DNA from: Synechococcus sp. SP2 MAG
Lineage (GTDB): Bacteria > Cyanobacteriota > Cyanobacteriia > PCC-6307 > Cyanobiaceae
Assembly (NCBI GenBank): GCA_030756895.1
Contig: JAVBIX010000006.1
Location: forward strand, 1-36,993
Length of the DNA stretch: 36,993 nt
Reading direction: 5' to 3'
Shown here: positions 16,975 through 24,804 of the stretch, in pieces
How the letters are laid out: each line of letters begins with the position of its first letter
Numbering within the stretch: the stretch's first letter is position 1
Notes under the pieces: generated by a model
What the model was told of the DNA's origin: nothing
The model's input: the letters and a program-made list of their open reading frames with translations, nothing else
The model's database searches: none
Program-made: the position numbers and the translations under genes

Positions 16975-18075
16975 GTGTTCAGCGAGGACGCCATTCAAGA
17001 CTCCTCAAGACTGTTCGCTCCGATTCGGGTTCTGGTGCCAGGCACCGGGCCCCGTTTTCGTTGTGGAGGATTGAGCGTTGCTCTGCAGACGGCCCGTTTG
17101 TTGTCGGATCTGCGCTCTACGGAGGTTGTGACCTATCGGGCTCGTGAGCCCTCCCATCGTTTTCTTGACGACCTGCTGGATCAAGAGGATGCACCCGGGG
17201 AGGCCCTTTGGTTGGTGAGCTGGGGATTTGATGTGCCCAGGCTCTTAGAGCGTTTGCGTGGTCGGCATGCGGTGTATCAGGCCCATAGCAGTGGCTATGG
17301 CTTTGATTTGCCGCCCGGTGTCCCTGTGATTGCCGTCAGCCGTAACACCCTTGGGTATTGGGGTGACCGTGCTCCGCGCAATCCTCTGTTTCTGATCCCC
17401 AACGGACTGGAGCCCCATTGGTTGGCGCGTGGCGCTCGCCCTCGCAACGATCAAGGTTCAGCCCTTGTTTCGCAGCGCTCCATTGATGTTTTGGTTCAGC
17501 AGCGCAAGAGCAGTCCCTATGTGCTCAAGCATTTGGTACCGGCCTTGAGGCGTGAGGGCTTGAGGGTGGAGGTTCAGTGCGGTTGGGTCGAAGACCTGGT
17601 GGCTCTGTTTAATAGCGCCACGGTTTACGTCTATGACTCAGCGGAGTATTGGCGTGGCCGTGGCGTTAGTGAGGGCTTTGGGCTCCCACCACTGGAGGCT
17701 ATGGCTTGTGGGTGTGTGGTGTTCAGCAGCTTGAATCACGCACTTGCTGACACGTTGACCCCTGGCCGCACCGCACACCAGATTGGCTGTGGCAGCCTTC
17801 GTTATGACGTGGAACGGATTGGAGAGGCGGTAAAGACTCCCCAGCGATGGCAAGCCTCAGCTGAAGAGATTGAAATACTGATGGACCTGAGCTCAGAAAG
17901 TGTTTTGGAGATGCATTGGCAAGTCGTGCTCAATCAGCTTCAGTTTTGCGCTGAGGCGGGTGGTATGAGCCCCTCCTTAGAACTCCTAAGCTCAAAGCCC
18001 ACTTGGCGCTTGCGATGGGAAAGAGTCTCAAGTGAAGTGGTCGGTAAAATTCGTCGATTCTTAACGCGCAATTGA
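16975..18075 (+). CDS. GT-B fold glycosyltransferase (GT4-like)
   Basis: This 366-residue protein opens at GTG 16975, the base after the ho1 stop. The N-terminal half begins after a short leader with IRVLVPGTGPRFRCGGLSVA, the start of the acceptor-side Rossmann domain, and includes YQAHSSGYGFDLPPGVPVIA. The C-terminal donor domain carries GFGLPPLEAMACGCVVFSSL, equivalent to the E-x7-E region of GT4 enzymes. There are no membrane segments. It probably acts on the cytoplasmic face of the inner membrane in surface-glycan synthesis, as do many genes downstream. Donor and acceptor are unknown. Translational coupling to ho1 is likely from the zero-base spacing. The AT-rich region begins just after its stop. 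Confidence 0.85.
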   Translation: MFSEDAIQDSSRLFAPIRVLVPGTGPRFRCGGLSVALQTARLLSDLRSTEVVTYRAREPSHRFLDDLLDQEDAPGEALWLVSWGFDVPRLLERLRGRHAVYQAHSSGYGFDLPPGVPVIAVSRNTLGYWGDRAPRNPLFLIPNGLEPHWLARGARPRNDQGSALVSQRSIDVLVQQRKSSPYVLKHLVPALRREGLRVEVQCGWVEDLVALFNSATVYVYDSAEYWRGRGVSEGFGLPPLEAMACGCVVFSSLNHALADTLTPGRTAHQIGCGSLRYDVERIGEAVKTPQRWQASAEEIEILMDLSSESVLEMHWQVVLNQLQFCAEAGGMSPSLELLSSKPTWRLRWERVSSEVVGKIRRFLTRN

Positions 18076-18225
18076 AACTTCCTCTTCTCACTGATTCTTT
18101 GTTTCGGATTGATCAGAAATGAGTGGTTGTGAAGTGGTCGATCGGTTGTCTGGCTGACACCTTGTGGAATGTCGTCAGAAGCCTGATTGCTAAAATTGTG
18201 AAATAAAATGTCGCGTGTATGACAA

Positions 18226-20076
18226 TTGTCAAGAAGTCGTTCAACAGGGCTAAATCTGCTGAACCGCAGCGAAACATTTTGCCTGCTTAGGGCTGTTGTT
18301 TCATATTTGCCTCCAAAGCAATTTAGGTCTTTGTGGATCTTGCTGCTGATTTCATCAGCTGTTGGTTTCGCTGACCTGGTATTTGTGGGCTTAATTGCAA
18401 AGCTTGTTGGATCTTTTAGTGGTTCAAGTCTTGCCGATAACCTTCCGTTTGTCCGAGTTTTCGGTGGTGATGCATTAGATCGTGGCTTATGGATTGTTGT
18501 GATTTTGTTGGGTCTAATTTGGATTTCAACGGCTTTAAAATTTGCCGCTCGGCTTGTAGAGGTACGCGTTAGTTCGGAGGTTTGGGCAGTATTCGGAAAT
18601 CGTGTTTATAGTAATTTAATACTTCAGTCATACGAGTACTACAAGAATAGTAGCTCGATGACGTTGATGACTCGATTAAATCGTGTCCTAAGCAAGGTTT
18701 CTGACAACATTGTGATTCCGATGTTGTCCATCTCTGGGAATGTTTTGTCATCGGGCATTCTTGCAGTAGGAGTAGTAATTGCTTTTGGGTGGATAGCTGT
18801 TGTAGTTTTTGGATTATTAGTTTTTTCATACGCGCTGTCATCTTTCTTGATAACTCCACGTCTTAGGTTTTTGACCAGGCAGCAGTTTATTTATTCTCGC
18901 ACTGTAAATCAAATCTTGCTTGAGTCTACGCGTTCGATCCGTGATATTCATTTGCACGGAGCTGAAAATTTTTTTATAAGTCGTTTTGGGTCGATTGGAT
19001 CTCAAGGCAAGCGTTACGATAGGCTGCTAAAGCTACTTCCTGATATACCTCGCTTTGTCATCGAACCGACAGGTGTAACAGTCTTATTTGCAATTGGATT
19101 GCTACCACCTCTTTTAAATGGTGGTGGGGTAGAGGCGGTGCGTGATGCTCTTCCGGCACTTATGGGTGTGATATTCGCTTCTTTGCGTCTAGCGGCTCCA
19201 ATGCAGTCTGTGTCTAAATCGATCAATAAATTACGAGGTTCTCTTCCTGATCTTTCAGATGCATTGGATCTATTGGAAATGAAGCCCGTTCGTTTTCCGA
19301 ATCAGTCTCAAATTCCAGTTACATCTGCAGGAATTATGCCTTGTAACTCAATTAAACTTAGCAGTATTTCTTACCGATATGGTGATAAGGATGAATGGGC
19401 TTTGAGGCATGTTGATGTCACTGTTCCAATTGGTGCACGAGTTGCTTTAGTAGGAACTACTGGAGGAGGGAAAACTACAGCAGCTCACCTTTTGCTTGGT
19501 TTGCTGACTCCTCAAGAGGGACAGCTGCTATTAGATGGAGTTATATTGCGAAAAGACGAGATTCAAGCCTGGCAGCAATGCTGTGCCTTTGTTCCTCAAA
19601 ACATTAAGTTGCTTGATGCAAGTGTGCGAGAAAATATTGCTTTCGGAGTTGGAGATGATGATGTTGATGAAAACAAGTTGTGGGATTGTTTGGAAATGGC
19701 GCAATTAGCTGAATTTGTTTCAGATCTTCCCTTCGGTGATTTTACAAAAATTGGCGAAGATGGCATGCGTCTTTCAGGGGGACAAAGACAACGTTTGGCA
19801 TTGGCAAGAGCTTTTTATAAACATGCTCAGGTTTTGGTCCTTGATGAAGCGACTAGTGCTTTGGATAATAAAACTGAAAATGATGTGATGGAATCTCTTG
19901 AATTAATTGGCCGCCGATGCACTACGATCGTTATTGCACACCGACTTTCCACAATTCGTCACTGCGATCGAATTTATGAATTTAATGGTGGTCAAGTGAT
20001 CGCTCATGGAAATTATGAGGAGCTCCAATTGCGCTCCCCTAGTTTTCGCGAATTGGTCGAACTTCAGAGACGTTGA
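18226..20076 (+). CDS. ABC exporter, fused permease-ATPase (MsbA/PglK-type lipid-linked glycan flippase candidate)
   Basis: This 616-residue half-transporter has about six membrane helices in residues 30-320 (LWILLLISSAVGFADLVFVG; GILAVGVVIAFGWIAVVVFG). An ATPase domain follows with Walker A GTTGGGKTTAAHLLL, signature LSGGQRQRLALARAF, Walker B VLVLDEATSAL and switch His in IAHRLST. It acts as a homodimer in the inner membrane. Among neighbouring glycosyltransferases it most likely exports or flips lipid-linked saccharides, like PglK. The start is problematic: TTG 18226 is the first usable codon after an in-frame stop at 18220-18222, while ATGs at 18208 and 18219 lead to early stops. The following gene overlaps its stop. 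Confidence 0.9.
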   Translation: MSRSRSTGLNLLNRSETFCLLRAVVSYLPPKQFRSLWILLLISSAVGFADLVFVGLIAKLVGSFSGSSLADNLPFVRVFGGDALDRGLWIVVILLGLIWISTALKFAARLVEVRVSSEVWAVFGNRVYSNLILQSYEYYKNSSSMTLMTRLNRVLSKVSDNIVIPMLSISGNVLSSGILAVGVVIAFGWIAVVVFGLLVFSYALSSFLITPRLRFLTRQQFIYSRTVNQILLESTRSIRDIHLHGAENFFISRFGSIGSQGKRYDRLLKLLPDIPRFVIEPTGVTVLFAIGLLPPLLNGGGVEAVRDALPALMGVIFASLRLAAPMQSVSKSINKLRGSLPDLSDALDLLEMKPVRFPNQSQIPVTSAGIMPCNSIKLSSISYRYGDKDEWALRHVDVTVPIGARVALVGTTGGGKTTAAHLLLGLLTPQEGQLLLDGVILRKDEIQAWQQCCAFVPQNIKLLDASVRENIAFGVGDDDVDENKLWDCLEMAQLAEFVSDLPFGDFTKIGEDGMRLSGGQRQRLALARAFYKHAQVLVLDEATSALDNKTENDVMESLELIGRRCTTIVIAHRLSTIRHCDRIYEFNGGQVIAHGNYEELQLRSPSFRELVELQRR

Positions 20077-20084
20077 AATCCGTC

Positions 20085-21251
20085 ATGATTGATATAGTTG
20101 TGCTTGCTACAGCAGATTGGGATCATCCCCTATGGACAAATAAGCAGCACGTTGCTGTTTCCCTCGTTGATGAGGGCTGCCGAGTTCTTTATATTGAATC
20201 ACTGGGTCTAAGAACTGCACAGGCGACGGGTCGTGATCTCAAGCGGATTGTGCAACGTTTATGGCGAGGATTGCGACCCCCCCGCCGCGTACGACGGAAT
20301 CTTTGGGTGTGCTCACCTTTGGTGATACCTGGAGTGACAAGTGGATTTGGGCTTTGGTTGAATCGTTTAAGTCTTTCTCTAAGTCTAGGATTGTCCATGG
20401 GTTTAATTGGCTTTCGTCGGCCCTGGTTATGGACTTACAATCCTTTGACAACAACTTTTCTTGATTTCGGATCATTCTCTTTCAAGATCTATCACGCAGT
20501 TGATTCTGTTCAGGAGCAACCTTGTATGCCGCGTGCGTTGATTGCGTCTCAGGAGCGACATCTTTGTCGAGAAGTAGATCAAGTCTTTGTCACGTCACCT
20601 CAACTAAAAAGGCAGTTGGCGCCATATTCGAAGAACATTCGTTTTGACCCTAATGTCGCTGATCAAGCTCACTTTGCATCAGCGATGGACTTACCTGTGA
20701 GTTCGATACCGGCTGATCTTTTAGAACTCTCAGAGCCAAGAATTGGTTTTATTGGGGCTGTGAGCAGTTATAAACTTGACTTTTCGCTTATTGTCACCAT
20801 TGCACGATCACATCCATCATGGAACTTCGTATTTATTGGCCCCACTGGTGAGGGTGAGCCGTATACAGATACGTCTCTTTTAGATGCCGAGCCTAACATT
20901 TATTTATTGGGTTCGCGTTCTTATGGAATTTTGCCTAGTTATTGCGCAGGATTTGCATGTGGGTGGTTGCCTTTGCTGCTAACACCTTATACGGAGGCTA
21001 TGTTTCCGATGAAATTCTTCGAGTATATGTCTGCCGGGTTGCCTGTAGTCGCCACAAAGATTGATGCTTTAAAAGAATTTTCTTCTGTTGCTTGGTTGTG
21101 CGATGCCCGACCTGAAGACTTCTCCAAAGCTTTGACGAGTTGTTTGGCTGGTCACGGTCCTGAGCAGAGCATGCGCCTGGCGATGGCAGCGCAGTACACC
21201 TACAAGGCACGTACCAAACGAATGTTGGCAGCTTTAGAGGCATTGCCATGA
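20085..21251 (+). CDS. GT-B glycosyltransferase (GT4/TuaH-like)
   Basis: From ATG 20085 the product is 388 residues; a TTG at 20073 overlapping the ABC stop would add four. The N-terminal domain starts MIDIVVLATADWDHPLWTNK, a pattern seen in TuaH-like glycosyltransferases that begins near a W-x3-Q/K motif. Later come KIYHAVDSVQE, then a donor domain with PRIGFIGAVSSYKLDFSLI and the nucleotide-sugar site MFPMKFFEYMSAGLPVVATK. It is cytosolic or membrane-associated, with no clear transmembrane helix. It is probably translationally coupled upstream and downstream, since its stop overlaps the ATG of the next gene. The transferred sugar cannot be inferred. Confidence 0.85.
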   Translation: MIDIVVLATADWDHPLWTNKQHVAVSLVDEGCRVLYIESLGLRTAQATGRDLKRIVQRLWRGLRPPRRVRRNLWVCSPLVIPGVTSGFGLWLNRLSLSLSLGLSMGLIGFRRPWLWTYNPLTTTFLDFGSFSFKIYHAVDSVQEQPCMPRALIASQERHLCREVDQVFVTSPQLKRQLAPYSKNIRFDPNVADQAHFASAMDLPVSSIPADLLELSEPRIGFIGAVSSYKLDFSLIVTIARSHPSWNFVFIGPTGEGEPYTDTSLLDAEPNIYLLGSRSYGILPSYCAGFACGWLPLLLTPYTEAMFPMKFFEYMSAGLPVVATKIDALKEFSSVAWLCDARPEDFSKALTSCLAGHGPEQSMRLAMAAQYTYKARTKRMLAALEALP

Positions 21252-22225
21252 TTAGAGGCTTGAGTGTTCTTACGGTATGCATGAATCGTCAACATCATTT
21301 GTTGACCTCTGCGCAGAAATTAGCTTCCTGGCCACACCATGAAGAACATTTAATTCTGGATTGGAATAGTAGAGATCCTTTGCGAAGGAATCAGTTGCCA
21401 AATGATTCCAGGATTCGCGTGGAACGTGTCGAAAGGGAGGATCGATGGAATCTATGTCGTGCATATAATTTCGCGGCTCAACTCGCAAAGGGCAACCTAT
21501 TGCTCAAGCTTGATGCAGATTGTTGGCCTGAAGATCTTGATCCTGCTGCGCTTTTTGAGGATGGCTATGAAACGTGTTGGTTTGGTTCTGGTTTGGATGG
21601 ACGTCTGGGCCAGTTCTTAATGGCACGCGAATCTTTTGAAGCTGTAGGCGGTTTCAACGAAGTGCTCGTTGGCTATGGATTTGACGACAAGGATCTCAAG
21701 GCAAGATTACAGAGTCTCAACTATTCCGTTCAGCTCATGCAAGAAACAGCTGTCGGGGTCATTCCTCACTCAATCCATGAACGCGTCAGCCGTTTGCAAG
21801 CGCCTCATCTCAAATCCACTGCCTTAGAAATTTCACTCAGCTTTGCTTTGCATAGGGCTAGTGCAATGAGCAATCGAGTTGCTGCCGCTCATATGCCTTG
21901 GACTGCTGAGCGTTCTGGGAGTCGTTACGAATATGTTTCTGCTGGACTATGGCGGTGTACTCCCGGCACTATTCCAAAACTCGAAGACTTAGCTGCTAAG
22001 GAACTCGAGCATTTGCGGCGACAGGTGTTTTGGTCACGCTTTCTTGAGATACCAGATTTGCATGTAAAGATGCTGCCTGTGAAGTTACTTCCGCCTGATC
22101 GTGAGGGCAAATTCTCTATTCGTTTTTGGCACTGGGTGTATTGGCATACTTGGCGCCGTTTAATGCGCATCCCTGTCGATATTCTCGTGTTGTTTAAGGG
22201 ATGCCTACGTCGCACTTGTCATTGA
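21248..22225 (+). CDS. GT2 glycosyltransferase with galactosyltransferase-type C-terminal motif
   Basis: This 325-residue GT-A enzyme starts at ATG 21248 inside the ATGA overlap with the preceding gene. It shows the nucleotide-binding opening LSVLTVCMNRQHHLLTSAQK, the DxD-like metal site LLKLDADCWPED, and the acceptor/catalytic segment VGGFNEVLVGYGFDDKDLKA. That last segment corresponds to the Glyco_transf_7C pattern GGFNE...GxxDxDL of galactosyl- and N-acetylgalactosaminyl-transferases. The C-terminal 100 residues are basic and aromatic (FSIRFWHWVYWHTWRRLMRI), possibly a membrane-binding amphipathic region. It acts in glycan chain synthesis with its neighbours. A short frame (22201-22329) overlaps its end. 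Confidence 0.85.
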   Translation: MIRGLSVLTVCMNRQHHLLTSAQKLASWPHHEEHLILDWNSRDPLRRNQLPNDSRIRVERVEREDRWNLCRAYNFAAQLAKGNLLLKLDADCWPEDLDPAALFEDGYETCWFGSGLDGRLGQFLMARESFEAVGGFNEVLVGYGFDDKDLKARLQSLNYSVQLMQETAVGVIPHSIHERVSRLQAPHLKSTALEISLSFALHRASAMSNRVAAAHMPWTAERSGSRYEYVSAGLWRCTPGTIPKLEDLAAKELEHLRRQVFWSRFLEIPDLHVKMLPVKLLPPDREGKFSIRFWHWVYWHTWRRLMRIPVDILVLFKGCLRRTCH

Positions 22226-22329
22226 CGGATATGTTTATCCCTTTAGAAATGATTTATAAGCCTTTATCTGAGAAGCGACATTTTCATTTTCGTGTTGGCT
22301 TTATTAGGAGTAAATTGTATCGGTTGTAA
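22201..22329 (+). CDS. Possible small ORF, 42 residues, unknown
   Basis: ATG 22201 opens a 42-codon frame that overlaps the end of the GT2 gene by 25 bases and stops at 22329. The product is basic towards the end, with EKRHFHFRVGFIRSKLYRL. It could be a translationally coupled small protein, a decayed C-terminus of a lost glycan gene, or chance in an AT-rich gap. No ribosome binding site or family signature is visible. The rest of the 266-base gap up to 22491 shows no convincing gene or terminator. Confidence 0.22.
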   Translation: MPTSHLSLTDMFIPLEMIYKPLSEKRHFHFRVGFIRSKLYRL

Positions 22330-22491
22330 ATGCAATAAGCTCAACCAAGGCTCCTAACTTCCCCCAGAGGAAATACTTCGCCTTTACTTTTTGGGATAAG
22401 TATGTATTGACCATCAACTTGGCTGCTGCTATTCCCTCTAGAGTTTCGTTAGGTAAGAAAATTTATTTCAGTTACTTCTGCAAGACGCTAA

Positions 22492-23727
22492 TTGCAGCAA
22501 CATGCCTTATTGTTCGCATGCTTGTTCATTCCTTCGAGTCTATTGTTGATGTTCCCGAGCGAGTCACCCTACCGGGTTGATCAGGTGGTGTCATCACCAT
22601 GGTTGTTGACGTTATTGTTTTTGATTCAAGTTCTGTTTGCAGCTCTTATTCATTGGTTTGCTATCCGAGAAAGGATGTCTTGGTGGTGGTTAGCAGTCAC
22701 TCTTTTTTGTTTTTCTACTACTGTCTTCTTCACTTTGTCGTGCTGGGGTACAAGCGATATCACCAAGTTGAACCATTACATTGATCAGTTTGCTGTATTC
22801 CTGCCTGGAGAACGTTTTTGGTGGATATTGGCTCCCGTCATTAAAATTCTTCCTTATCGCATGGCCACGATTCATGGTCTTGTTGCAACTTGCTTTGCTG
22901 CCTTGGCTATTTCCCTTTCCCGTTGGTGGCGTGTACCTGCCTGGGGTGGCTGGTGGGCATTGTTGTTGTTGACGAGCCCATTCTTAAGAGGATTTTTGCA
23001 GAATGCTCAAACACGACAGGCTTGGACCGCTCTACTCATTGTTCCTCTATTTCTAAGTGTATCTGGATTTCTTAAATTAAGGATGCTTCCTGTGATGACT
23101 TCTGCTGCGTTGGGTTTATTTAGTCATCTCACGGCTCTTCCGATGCTTTTTTTGGCGTCAGCTCCTGCAAGTTGGCAACACTTAGGCTCCTTGAGCAAAT
23201 TACCTCGTGTTGTAAAGATAGGAGTGTTTACTTTGCTAGTTGCTTCCCTCGCTATCTTCGGACAATCGGTCTTGTTCAAGTTATCGGATTATATCAATGA
23301 TATGAACTTTTTTAGCTTATATTCGATTAACCGATCTGTTTTGATTTCAGAAGTTCTTTTGCTATTTGCAGTTTTTTCAACTTGCAAAAAAAGACAGATA
23401 TCATGGAATGCCTTTAAGCAATGCCATGTGAGCAAGGCGTTACTCCTTTATTCGGTCATGTTCATTGTTGTGCAATTTGGAGTGAAGTTTGAGATCTACC
23501 CTCAAATTATTTCCAGATTTGCGGATCCGATAGGGTTGTTTCTGTTATTGTCTGTATTGCGATGGTTCCAGCTTTATAGTGACAAGCAAATGTTAATTCC
23601 CTTGCTTGTTTTTGGTTTGGTAATCTGGGGGAAGCAGCTGATTGATCCGAATGGTCTTGATTGTGGTTTTGATGATGACTTCCTTTGCATCCCTGACCGT
23701 TGGCCATGGCAAATCGTCTACAATTGA
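22492..23727 (+). CDS. Multispanning membrane protein, EpsG-like candidate polysaccharide polymerase
   Basis: This 411-residue protein has about 10-12 hydrophobic helices. The arrangement TRQAWTALLIVPLFLSVSGF followed by GLFSHLTALPMLFLASA resembles the EpsG family of exopolysaccharide polymerases, which carries an Arg-Gln pair at a helix start and a conserved His in the next helix. An earlier loop has HYIDQFAVFLPGERFWWILA. As an EpsG/Wzy-like enzyme it would link repeat units at the periplasmic face after export by the nearby ABC protein. TTG 22492 directly follows an in-frame TAA, so the N-terminus is bounded there; ATG 22549 is an alternative that would lose the first hydrophobic segment. 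The assignment is structural analogy, not firm. Confidence 0.7.
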   Translation: MQQHALLFACLFIPSSLLLMFPSESPYRVDQVVSSPWLLTLLFLIQVLFAALIHWFAIRERMSWWWLAVTLFCFSTTVFFTLSCWGTSDITKLNHYIDQFAVFLPGERFWWILAPVIKILPYRMATIHGLVATCFAALAISLSRWWRVPAWGGWWALLLLTSPFLRGFLQNAQTRQAWTALLIVPLFLSVSGFLKLRMLPVMTSAALGLFSHLTALPMLFLASAPASWQHLGSLSKLPRVVKIGVFTLLVASLAIFGQSVLFKLSDYINDMNFFSLYSINRSVLISEVLLLFAVFSTCKKRQISWNAFKQCHVSKALLLYSVMFIVVQFGVKFEIYPQIISRFADPIGLFLLLSVLRWFQLYSDKQMLIPLLVFGLVIWGKQLIDPNGLDCGFDDDFLCIPDRWPWQIVYN

Positions 23728-23874
23728 TATAGTTGTGTTTTCAAGAGAGTATTAAGAGGTAGATGCGTAACGGTTTGGCTTATAAGTTGGTGATTATAGA
23801 ACTATGCTTATGCCTTTTGGGAGGCTTTAATGCCATTAGTTGCTCTAATAAGCATTTAGCGTTATTATGGATTT

Positions 23875-24801
23875 ATGATTAATATTGGTGGCTCTTTGAG
23901 GCATCATGCGGGGCGTTTGTATCGTCGCCTCCTGTGGTGGTTAAGTTATAAGCAAATCAAGGCTTCCGAACTTTCTGTCGAAGCTGCCATTGATTCCGAT
24001 GATATTCATAGCGCTTTACGGATTCTTGAATATCAGAAGTGTAAATATCAGTGGCATTTACAGGTGGACAAGTTTGTTTTTAGACCAGAATGTCGGCCCA
24101 CAGATTTTAATAGTGCGCTGACCTTGCTTATCGGGATTCACAAGTGTGGGGCTCACCTTTTGCATCAGCGTTTTTATGCTGGAATTGCAGCTATTTATAT
24201 TTCTATGCAACTTAAAGACTCAGTTGGTTTGGCTGGCTTACGCCCATGGCTTTTCAGGCAGGCAGGCTTGACAAGCTCAGAACAGATTGCTTTTAGGCCT
24301 CATTGGCGTAATCGTGAATGTCCATATAAACAAATCATTTCTGCGCGTGCCTGCTTACTGCAGTTGTCTCTGGCTGAAGGTAGAACTGCAGCCAAGACAA
24401 TTGAGTTAATTGGCCATGCAAATTTACGCACTCTCAATGCGATGCCTTTCAAGGAGGTCTCGGCTGATGTGCTCTACCGCAGTACTACTAATCTTTTGAG
24501 AGGGCTTTTATGCCTAAGCTTTAATCGGTTAGAATGCCATCAGTTGTCTAATTCCTTGAACAGATTGCTTATAGAGCTTGAGTGTGGTCGATATCGAAGA
24601 CCAGCCGAACAGGCCAAGGAAAATCATCTTGGCCTCCTGATTGAAGTCCTTGGCTTGATCAAGTTGGCCATGACGTCTGATTCGCAAGCTTTGCGTGAAA
24701 AAAGGCTCTCTATAATGATTAATATAGCTACCCCATGCGTTACTAATGGGGCACTTAATTGGCTTAACTCCCTGGAATCTAATTTTACATTGGATAATTA
24801 A
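23875..24801 (+). CDS. Hypothetical helical protein in glycan island, unknown function
   Basis: ATG 23875 gives 308 residues. The N-terminus is basic and aromatic (LRHHAGRLYRRLLWWLSYKQ), able to sit on a membrane surface but with no clean transmembrane helix. The rest is mostly alpha-helical with regularly spaced leucines, as in VLYRSTTNLLRGLLCLSFNR and LLIEVLGLIKLAM, reminiscent of helical-repeat scaffold proteins, though no defined repeat is visible. No DxD, Rossmann or other catalytic motif was seen. Its stop is 3 bases before the dual glycosyltransferase gene, so it is almost certainly in the same operon and may be a partner of that enzyme. Family not recognised. Confidence 0.72.
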   Translation: MINIGGSLRHHAGRLYRRLLWWLSYKQIKASELSVEAAIDSDDIHSALRILEYQKCKYQWHLQVDKFVFRPECRPTDFNSALTLLIGIHKCGAHLLHQRFYAGIAAIYISMQLKDSVGLAGLRPWLFRQAGLTSSEQIAFRPHWRNRECPYKQIISARACLLQLSLAEGRTAAKTIELIGHANLRTLNAMPFKEVSADVLYRSTTNLLRGLLCLSFNRLECHQLSNSLNRLLIELECGRYRRPAEQAKENHLGLLIEVLGLIKLAMTSDSQALREKRLSIMINIATPCVTNGALNWLNSLESNFTLDN

Positions 24802-24804
24802 AAT

